From positions 1-6,166 of the forward strand of contig JAGWVG010000107.1 in NCBI GenBank assembly GCA_018970965.1: a stretch of DNA of 6,166 nucleotides, given 5' to 3'. The notes under the pieces are model-generated. The model was not told where the DNA came from. It was given only the letters and a program-made list of their open reading frames with translations, and did not search any database. Shown here one piece after another: positions 1 through 4,292 of this stretch (position 1 is the first letter of the stretch; every line of letters starts with the position of its first letter). The translations under genes were made by a program, and so were the position numbers. The stretch comes from Alphaproteobacteria bacterium (GTDB lineage Bacteria > Pseudomonadota > Alphaproteobacteria > Sphingomonadales > Sphingomonadaceae).

Positions 1-10
1 CTGTAGGGGC

Positions 11-808
11 TCAATCCGCTGAGCGGGCGGCTTCTGCCAATTCTCGGCTGCGGCGCGCTGTGGCCTCCACTGTCGCGCGAACCACATCGTCAAGGTCAGA
101 GGCATCCATTATTGTTAGCCCTGCATGCGTCGTCCCATTGGGGCTGCGCACGGCTTCGGCTAGGTCAGCCGGCAATTGCCCTGTTGCAAGGGCGAGCCGC
201 GCCGAACCTGCGACTGTATGTAGCGCCAATTGGCGTGCGAGATCAGGCGACAACCCTTCTGCAACGCCTGCCGCCGTAAGCGCATCGATAAAGCGGAACA
301 CAAAAGCAGGGCCAGAGCCAGAGACACCTGTCACGGCATGGAAAAGCTCTTCTTCATCAACCCAAGTGGCAACGCCGAGTGGCGCGACCAGATGATCAAC
401 TTGGGCGCGGCCTTGCGCATCAAGGTCTGGCGCAAAAATGGCGCTGGCCCCTTCCCCAATTGCGGCGGGCATATTGGGCATCACGCGGACATAAGCCCGT
501 GCCCCCGGCAGCCGGGCCGACAGCACGGCCGTTTCAACGCCCGCAAGAATCGAGACAACCATCGTATACGCGCCAATTGGCAGTCGCGGCGCCACTTCTG
601 CCAGCATTTGCGGCTTAATGCCCAGCACCAGAATATCGGGCGCAACAGCCTCTGGCGCTGCGACAGCACGCACACCAGCGGGCACATTTTGGGCAGCAGG
701 ATCAATAATCAGAATGGATTGCGGGTCAGTCCCATGCGCGAGCCAGCCGCGCAGCATCGCGCCGCCCATATTGCCACAGCCCACCAACCAAATGGAGGGC
801 CCGGCCAT
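11..808 (-). CDS. proC: Pyrroline-5-carboxylate reductase (ProC)
   Basis: This enzyme catalyses the last step of proline synthesis, the NAD(P)H-dependent reduction of 1-pyrroline-5-carboxylate to L-proline in the cytoplasm. The 265-residue product is normal for the family. Seen in the sequence: an N-terminal Rossmann nucleotide loop GCGNMGG (residues 10-16), then RVMPNMPA, then the VTGVSGSGPAF segment that begins the dimerisation domain, and near the C-terminus the family signature SPNGTTHAGL. The ATG at 808 was chosen because the protein then starts MAGPSIWLVGCGNMGG, as in the family. The alternative start at 874 would add 22 low-quality residues that overlap the preceding gene. The start overlaps the stop of the YbjN gene by one base (TGATG), and a GAGG lies four bases upstream, so the two genes are probably translationally coupled. 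The stop codon is ten bases from the window edge, and no terminator can be judged there. Confidence 0.96.
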   Translation of the reverse strand: MAGPSIWLVGCGNMGGAMLRGWLAHGTDPQSILIIDPAAQNVPAGVRAVAAPEAVAPDILVLGIKPQMLAEVAPRLPIGAYTMVVSILAGVETAVLSARLPGARAYVRVMPNMPAAIGEGASAIFAPDLDAQGRAQVDHLVAPLGVATWVDEEELFHAVTGVSGSGPAFVFRFIDALTAAGVAEGLSPDLARQLALHTVAGSARLALATGQLPADLAEAVRSPNGTTHAGLTIMDASDLDDVVRATVEATARRSRELAEAARSAD

Positions 809-1320
809 CACGCCTCGCCCTGAGTTTCCACCATGGCCGATGTAATGGCCTCGCGTGGCGATTTTCCGCCCCACAGAACGAACTGAAATACGGGATAGAA
901 CCGATCCAGCTCTTCAATCGCCGCCTCTACCATCACTTCGGCTTGGTCATAGGAAAAGACAGCCTCGCCACTGCCTGCATCCAAAAGTGCAGCGTGGCGG
1001 TAGGCGATTATCCCCGTGGAGGGCCAATATTCAAAATGGCCGAGCCACAGCTGTTCGTTAATCAGGCCAATCGCCTCATAAATAACAGCCGCCTGTGCAT
1101 CGGTGACTTTAATATCTGGAAAAGCGAGGAATTGCAGAACGCAATCATCCTCACGCCACAGGCCCCGCAACTCATATTGGTTCCAAGCGCCCTTGGCTGA
1201 GGCTACAATTTCCTCATCCCCAATACGCTCATGCAGCCAGTTATGCGCCGAGAACCAGCTTTCAAGCGTTTCGATAGGCGCGCCGGCGGCCTGCGCCATG
1301 TCGAGGGGTTCGATACTCAT
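808..1320 (-). CDS. YbjN domain-containing protein
   Basis: A 170-residue soluble protein of the YbjN family, whose fold resembles type III secretion chaperones. Its biochemical role is not settled; E. coli YbjN has been linked to motility and stress phenotypes. Seen: acidic N-terminus, then WFSAHNW (22-28), EIVAS (37-41), WREDDCVLQFLAFPD (55-69), the conserved block INEQLWLGHFEYW (87-99), RHAALL (108-113), and FYPVFQFVLWGGKSP (141-155) near the C-terminus. No signal peptide or membrane segment is apparent. The ATG at 1320 gives the start MSIEPLDMAQ. An in-frame GTG at 1362 would add 14 residues (MLARPCIGAASSLA) and would begin exactly at a strong stem-loop; neither start has a good Shine-Dalgarno. 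The gene sits between the UbiK-type gene and proC and shares its stop with the proC start. Family assignment is firm, function is not, and the start is moderately sure. Confidence 0.88.
   Translation of the reverse strand: MSIEPLDMAQAAGAPIETLESWFSAHNWLHERIGDEEIVASAKGAWNQYELRGLWREDDCVLQFLAFPDIKVTDAQAAVIYEAIGLINEQLWLGHFEYWPSTGIIAYRHAALLDAGSGEAVFSYDQAEVMVEAAIEELDRFYPVFQFVLWGGKSPREAITSAMVETQGEA
813..816 (-). promoter_or_regulatory. Ribosome-binding site of proC inside the YbjN gene end
   Basis: GAGG lies four bases before the ATG at 808, within the last codons of the YbjN reading frame. Together with the TGATG overlap it supports coupled translation of the two genes. Confidence 0.5.
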
Positions 1321-1408
1321 CGCCAAGCTGCTTGCCGCCCCAATGCAGGGCCGGGCAAGCACGCGCGCTGGTTAAGCGGACAAAATTGTGGACAAGAGCC
1401 GAAAAGCG
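1321..1408 (-). other. 88-base gap between UbiK-type and YbjN genes
   Basis: This is the longest gap in the downstream cluster. Besides the stem-loop it contains TTGTCC twice with a 12-base period (1395-1390 and 1383-1378 on the minus strand) and a single TTAACC hexamer. No convincing -35/-10 pair with 16-18 base spacing was found, and there is no good Shine-Dalgarno near the ATG at 1320. Confidence 0.45.
1330..1360 (-). promoter_or_regulatory. Strong stem-loop just upstream of the YbjN gene
   Basis: Read on the transcript, GCTTGCC (1360-1354) pairs with GGCAAGC (1336-1330). Inside that, GCCC (1351-1348) pairs with GGGC (1340-1337) around the loop TGCATTG. The only interruption is a two-base bulge, CG, giving eleven pairs, mostly GC. 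It ends nine bases before the ATG at 1320. No U-run follows on either strand, so it is not a standard terminator. It may act in mRNA processing, stability or translation of the YbjN gene; that role is inferred. Confidence 0.55.
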
Positions 1409-1657
1409 CTAGCCCTGCGGCTTACCTTCCAGCGCATCGAGCCGCGCTTTCAGCTGATCTGCCTCTTCGCGCGCGGCCAAAGCCATGGCTTTCACCACTT
1501 CAAATTCATCCCGGCTGACAAAATCCATCCCGCCGAGCCATTCCTTCAGTTTTTCGCGCGTGGCAGCTTCGGCCTCACGCGTCATGCCGGCGATGGTGCC
1601 CGCCGCGCCATTCACAATCTTTGCAAGGTCATCAAACAGGCGGTTTTCGGTCTGCAT
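1409..1657 (-). CDS. ubiK: UbiK/YqiC-family accessory factor (BMFP domain)
   Basis: An 82-residue protein of the YqiC/BMFP family. The E. coli member UbiK is an accessory factor of the soluble complex that carries out the later steps of ubiquinone synthesis; other members have been described as membrane fusogenic. Seen: N-terminal helix LFDDLAKIVNGAAGTIAGM (7-25), a charged linker, then DFVSRDEFEVVKAMALAARE (45-64) running into a leucine/alanine heptad region to residue 77, a likely trimeric coiled coil. The DFVSR.EFE.V motif is typical of the family. A potential AGGA ribosome-binding site lies eight bases before the ATG. It follows the tspO gene by 30 bases. The symbol is given by family similarity; alphaproteobacterial members are often left unnamed, and a role in ubiquinone synthesis here is inferred. 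Confidence 0.88.
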   Translation of the reverse strand: MQTENRLFDDLAKIVNGAAGTIAGMTREAEAATREKLKEWLGGMDFVSRDEFEVVKAMALAAREEADQLKARLDALEGKPQG

Positions 1658-1665
1658 GGCACATA

Positions 1666-1669
1666 TCCT
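1666..1669 (-). promoter_or_regulatory. Ribosome-binding site of the UbiK-type gene
   Basis: AGGA lies eight bases before the ATG at 1657, within the 30-base gap after the tspO stop. The gap has no room for an obvious promoter of its own. Confidence 0.55.
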
Positions 1670-1687
1670 GAATTGGGAGAAAACGAT

Positions 1688-2242
1688 CTACAGCTGTATT
1701 TGGGTATTCGCCGCGCTTGGCACAAGAGTTTCGGCATCAGGGTTGAGCCGATCAATCTGATAATTGAGGATCGTCGCAAAGCTGAGCCACACCATATACG
1801 GCACCAATAACCAAGCTGCTGCCTTGCGAATGGTGGCAAAGGCAAAGGTCGTCGCAATGGTGAGCAGCAAGATGATCACAATCAACACCAATGCCATCGA
1901 GACTTGGTGCAGGGCAAAAAACAAGGGCGACCAAGCGAGATTGAACGCCAATTGCAGTGCAAAAAGGCTAAGCGCGCGCCCACGCCCTTGTGCGCCGCGC
2001 GCATAGAGGATCATCGCGAGCGATAACCCCATCAAAATATACAGAGTCGTCCAGACCGCGCCAAACACCCAGCCCGGTGGCACAATATCAGGCCGATTTA
2101 GCGCGACGAACCACTGATTGGCATAACCTGAATTGGCCATTTGCCCTGAGACAAAGCCCAAAAACACAATGGCAGGCACAGTCACCAGCGCCCAACGCAC
2201 GAAAGACATGCGCAACTGACCTTTAGATGCAATCTCGCTCAT
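1688..2242 (-). CDS. tspO: TspO/MBR family tryptophan-rich sensory protein
   Basis: An inner-membrane protein of the TspO/mitochondrial benzodiazepine receptor family, which binds porphyrins and related ligands; in Rhodobacter sphaeroides TspO restrains expression of photosynthesis genes in response to oxygen. The 184 residues are slightly longer than the usual 155-165 because of about 12 extra N-terminal and 20 polar C-terminal residues. Seen: five hydrophobic helices at about 17-35, 60-80, 90-109, 113-135 and 142-160; the P-x(4)-PPGWVF-x(3)-W-x(2)-LY motif (51-68); NLAWSPLFF (101-109); and PYMVWLSFATILN (148-160). All are family hallmarks. The ATG at 2242 has GGAGG four bases upstream and is preferred over the internal ATG at residue 12. 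The gene lies 38 bases behind the complete TonB-dependent receptor gene. The ligand and signal in this organism are unknown. Confidence 0.95.
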   Translation of the reverse strand: MSEIASKGQLRMSFVRWALVTVPAIVFLGFVSGQMANSGYANQWFVALNRPDIVPPGWVFGAVWTTLYILMGLSLAMILYARGAQGRGRALSLFALQLAFNLAWSPLFFALHQVSMALVLIVIILLLTIATTFAFATIRKAAAWLLVPYMVWLSFATILNYQIDRLNPDAETLVPSAANTQIQL

Positions 2243-2246
2243 ACCG

Positions 2247-2251
2247 CCTCC
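2247..2251 (-). promoter_or_regulatory. Ribosome-binding site of tspO
   Basis: GGAGG lies four bases before the ATG at 2242 and decides in favour of that start over the ATG eleven codons further in. Confidence 0.7.
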
Positions 2252-2276
2252 AGCTTGGCATAAGCTCTGCTTAAGC
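2252..2276 (-). repeat. Overlapping inverted repeats in the receptor-tspO gap
   Basis: In this 38-base gap the transcript reads GCTTAAGC-AGA-GCTTATGC (2276-2258), an eight-position stem with one mismatch. The next possible stem, AGCTT-ATGCC-AAGCT (2266-2252), reuses part of it and abuts the GGAGG of tspO. No U-run follows, so neither looks like a terminator, and read-through from the receptor gene into tspO is possible. Such short stems can be chance. Confidence 0.35.
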
Positions 2277-2280
2277 GAGA

Positions 2281-4218
2281 TTAAATGTCTGCGGCAAGGC
2301 TCAGCGAATAACGGCGTGATCCATTTGGGATCAGAAAGCCAGTTCCGCCCACGGCCCAGCCAAAAGTATTAAAGACATTCTGGACATTTGCGCGCAGCAG
2401 AACCGGCTTTCCATCGATATGGAATTTATAGCGCGTCCCCAAATGAAGCACTGATCGGGCGGGAATGCGCAGGGTATCTTGCGCATTAGCGGTCCGCCCA
2501 CTGGTGGATTCGAACCCGGCAGTCAGTGACACTGAGGGAATTTGCGGCAACTGATATTCCAGGCTTGCGATGGTGTGACGGCGGAAGGCGCCAATGGGCC
2601 GACTGCTGATGCGCCCCGACACAACTTCCTCGCCAGACACACGCGCATCCAGCCATACATTGCCAGCGACCAGGTAAAGGCCCTTCGCCAAGGGGCCTGC
2701 GACAGACACTTCAAAGCCGCGATTGCGGACCTGCCCCAATTGCCGGAACTGCTGAGCAGCATCCAAATTAAAATAGGGCTTTTGAATATCGAAATACCCT
2801 ACAACGGCGCTCACACCGGCGGCGGGCTTCCATCGCACGCCTGCTTCCTTCTGCGTTGTGCGGATGGCGGGCGGTGCCTCGTTGCGGTTGGCGGCTTCAG
2901 GCGGCGCAACCGGACTTTCTTCCAGCCCGCGCGTATATCCGGCATAAGTTGCAAGCTTATCCGTCAGATAAATGGCCCCTGTCGCGCTCATCAACCAGGG
3001 CCTATCCTTTGTTTGTGGCACAAGCCGCAACGGATCTGGAGAGAGAACGGTCTTGGTATAGTCTGTTTTCTGGAGGCCAAGGCTCATCTCACCAAAGCCG
3101 GCCCAGCGCCCTTCATAGCCAAAACCCAGCGTTTTTTGCGTCACATGGTCGCGCGTTTTGGGCCCAATGGGCGCAGTTTGTTCGGGCCGAAAATCTTGGA
3201 CGCCAATCTGGCTTTGCCCAAGACTGACGCTGCCTGCGCCGCCATAAAGGCGTTGCTGGTCGCGACCACGCAGCGATAAAATGAACTTATGTCGCCGCGG
3301 CCCCTCTACAAAGCTGCGCGACAAACGCAGTTCTCCCGAGGTGGATCCATAGCGATTGCCGCCATCAACCACGACCACGCGATTGGCGACATGCCCTGTC
3401 CGGTCGGTTCCGAACAGCAAATCAATATGGTCTTCATCAACAGTGACTTGTGAGCGGAAGACCCCAAGGCTTACATCAAAGGCGGGCAACTGCGCCTTTG
3501 TCACCACGCCATAATTGGCCAAGGTGCCTGTATAGTCCGACCATTTCTGACCTAAAAACCGATCCCGCGTAATCTGTGCTGGTAAAAAATCACCCGTGGT
3601 TGTGAAAATCAGCGATTGGCTTTGCTCCCCTGCCATCCGCATCTGGCTCCAGAAAGGCAGAATTTCGACATTAGGTGCAGGTGCAAAACGGCCCAGCAGC
3701 GCAACGCTGGTCAAATCCCCGGCGCCGTGATGTGGCTGCCCGTCGCGATAGCGGGCAACGCCAAAGGCCAAGCCGGCATTCGCGCCATCCAACGGCATTT
3801 GCGTATCAATTTCCGCGCCATAAGCCCCCCAAGGCCCTGCGGACAGATTAATTGAGGTCAGCGGCTTATCGCCCGGGCGACGCAGACGATAATCTGCAAT
3901 GCCCGTCGGCGCCGGAAACGGATAGCCCTGAGCCGAAATCCCGACATGGATAACAGTGCCCGCCATCAACCGATCAATCGGACGCGCCTGTTGATCGAAA
4001 TACAGGCCTTCAATCCGCAGATTTCCGGCGGCTACGGGAGAAAAACCGCGCACCAGATTGGCGTTATAAATTCCAATCTGCTCATCGCCCACTGAAGAGC
4101 CAAAAGCATCTTCCGCTTTCTTAACGGCATTATCGTTGGTCCGCTGGGCAAAGGCCGCTGTTGGCAGAACGGCAAGGACCAAGGCTAAATACGCAGCGGA
4201 AAATGGCTGATTTGTCAT
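2281..4218 (-). CDS. TonB-dependent outer-membrane receptor, complete, short plug
   Basis: A 645-residue outer-membrane beta-barrel receptor for TonB-driven uptake; the ligand is unknown. Seen: a signal peptide (1-24, hydrophobic core LALVLAVL, likely cleavage AFA|Q); a shortened plug in which IGIYNANLVRGFSP..AGNLRIEGLYFD (48-75) matches the RGF/RIDG region of ordinary plugs; and the motif GYPFPAPTGIADYRLR (98-113). A barrel of alternating amphipathic strands fills the rest, including RRHKFILSLRGRD (308-320), APPAIRTTQKEAGVRW (448-463), IQKPYFNLD (478-486), FRQLGQVRNRGFEVS (491-505) and NVQNVFN (611-617). It is shorter than the 700-800 residues common for the family, and no TonB box or extended N-terminal signalling domain is visible. 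The last residue is Ile rather than the usual Phe or Trp. The GGGGA site four bases before the ATG supports the start. Its upstream neighbour is a paralogue. Family is certain; substrate (siderophore, haem, cobalamin or other) cannot be read. Confidence 0.93.
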   Translation of the reverse strand: MTNQPFSAAYLALVLAVLPTAAFAQRTNDNAVKKAEDAFGSSVGDEQIGIYNANLVRGFSPVAAGNLRIEGLYFDQQARPIDRLMAGTVIHVGISAQGYPFPAPTGIADYRLRRPGDKPLTSINLSAGPWGAYGAEIDTQMPLDGANAGLAFGVARYRDGQPHHGAGDLTSVALLGRFAPAPNVEILPFWSQMRMAGEQSQSLIFTTTGDFLPAQITRDRFLGQKWSDYTGTLANYGVVTKAQLPAFDVSLGVFRSQVTVDEDHIDLLFGTDRTGHVANRVVVVDGGNRYGSTSGELRLSRSFVEGPRRHKFILSLRGRDQQRLYGGAGSVSLGQSQIGVQDFRPEQTAPIGPKTRDHVTQKTLGFGYEGRWAGFGEMSLGLQKTDYTKTVLSPDPLRLVPQTKDRPWLMSATGAIYLTDKLATYAGYTRGLEESPVAPPEAANRNEAPPAIRTTQKEAGVRWKPAAGVSAVVGYFDIQKPYFNLDAAQQFRQLGQVRNRGFEVSVAGPLAKGLYLVAGNVWLDARVSGEEVVSGRISSRPIGAFRRHTIASLEYQLPQIPSVSLTAGFESTSGRTANAQDTLRIPARSVLHLGTRYKFHIDGKPVLLRANVQNVFNTFGWAVGGTGFLIPNGSRRYSLSLAADI

Positions 4219-4221
4219 GCT

Positions 4222-4226
4222 TCCCC
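4222..4226 (-). promoter_or_regulatory. Ribosome-binding site of the complete TonB receptor
   Basis: The transcript reads AAAGGGGAAGC immediately before the ATG at 4218. The GGGGA core ends three bases before the start codon. It supports this start and lies inside the candidate masking stem. Confidence 0.65.
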
Positions 4227-4249
4227 TTTCTTGATGCCCGAGAAAGAGG
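4223..4249 (-). promoter_or_regulatory. Candidate stem-loop masking the Shine-Dalgarno of the second receptor
   Basis: On the transcript, CCTCTTTCT (4249-4241) can pair with AGAAAGGGG (4231-4223) over nine base pairs, one of them U-G, around a nine-base loop CGGGCATCA. The right arm contains the GGGG of the ribosome-binding site that serves the ATG at 4218. If the stem forms, translation of the receptor would be lowered. The pairing is read directly from the sequence; a regulatory role is inferred and untested. Confidence 0.4.
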
Positions 4250-4259
4250 CGATCCGCCT
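4247..4259 (-). promoter_or_regulatory. Small upstream stem overlapping the masking stem
   Basis: The transcript reads AGGCG-GAT-CGCCT, a perfect five-pair stem with a three-base loop. Its right arm shares the bases CCT (4249-4247) with the left arm of the Shine-Dalgarno-masking stem, so the two stems partly exclude each other. Followed by CTTTCTC, it could alternatively be a weak attenuator or terminator. Confidence 0.3.
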
Positions 4260-4271
4260 TCGACCAACGTC

Positions 4272-4291
4272 AGCGATGCTCGACGAGCGCT
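4272..4291 (-). repeat. Imperfect inverted repeat after the first receptor's stop
   Basis: Starting two bases after the TAA of the upstream receptor, the transcript reads AGCGCTCGTCGAGCATCGCT. GCTC and GAGC can pair around GTC, and the outer AGC/GCT can pair with unequal bulges. No U-run follows, so it is at best a 3'-end stabilising structure. It may be chance. Confidence 0.3.
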
Positions 4292-4292
4292 G

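Larger units (their letters stand above)
4219..4292 (-). other. 74-base leader between the two receptor genes
   Basis: This gap holds three inverted repeats and the ribosome-binding site of the downstream receptor. No run of U follows any stem closely enough to call a terminator; the best candidate, the 4247-4259 stem, is followed only by CUUUCUC. No recognisable sigma-70 promoter or Fur-type box was found here. The parts are listed separately. Confidence 0.6.

Noticed and set aside
115..165. A substitution in the ProC signature (SPNGTT instead of SPGGTT).
   Set aside because: The known family signature tolerates Asn at this position, so it is not evidence of an altered enzyme.
809..874. A longer ProC starting at 874.
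   Set aside because: The extra 22 residues precede the normal family N-terminus and overlap the YbjN coding region; the ATG at 808 has a better site and the typical start.
1378..1395. A possible promoter or operator from the two TTGTCC copies and nearby TTAACC upstream of the YbjN gene.
   Set aside because: No convincing -10 element lies at the right distance, the repeats are only six bases long, and a single TTAACC half-site is not enough to call a CtrA box.
2542..3279. A 245-codon open frame on the plus strand inside the complete receptor gene.
   Set aside because: It is antisense to a clear TonB-receptor gene, its translation is rich in Arg, Ala and Cys with no recognisable motif, and no ribosome-binding site supports it. 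The same holds for the other plus-strand frames.
4247..4259. A rho-independent terminator between the receptor genes.
   Set aside because: The stem is only five pairs and the following bases CUUUCUC are interrupted by cytosines; it is kept only as a possible regulatory stem.
4219..4292. A Fur or other iron-regulator box between the receptor genes.
   Set aside because: No AT-rich palindromic box was found; the main promoter of the receptors is more likely beyond the window edge.
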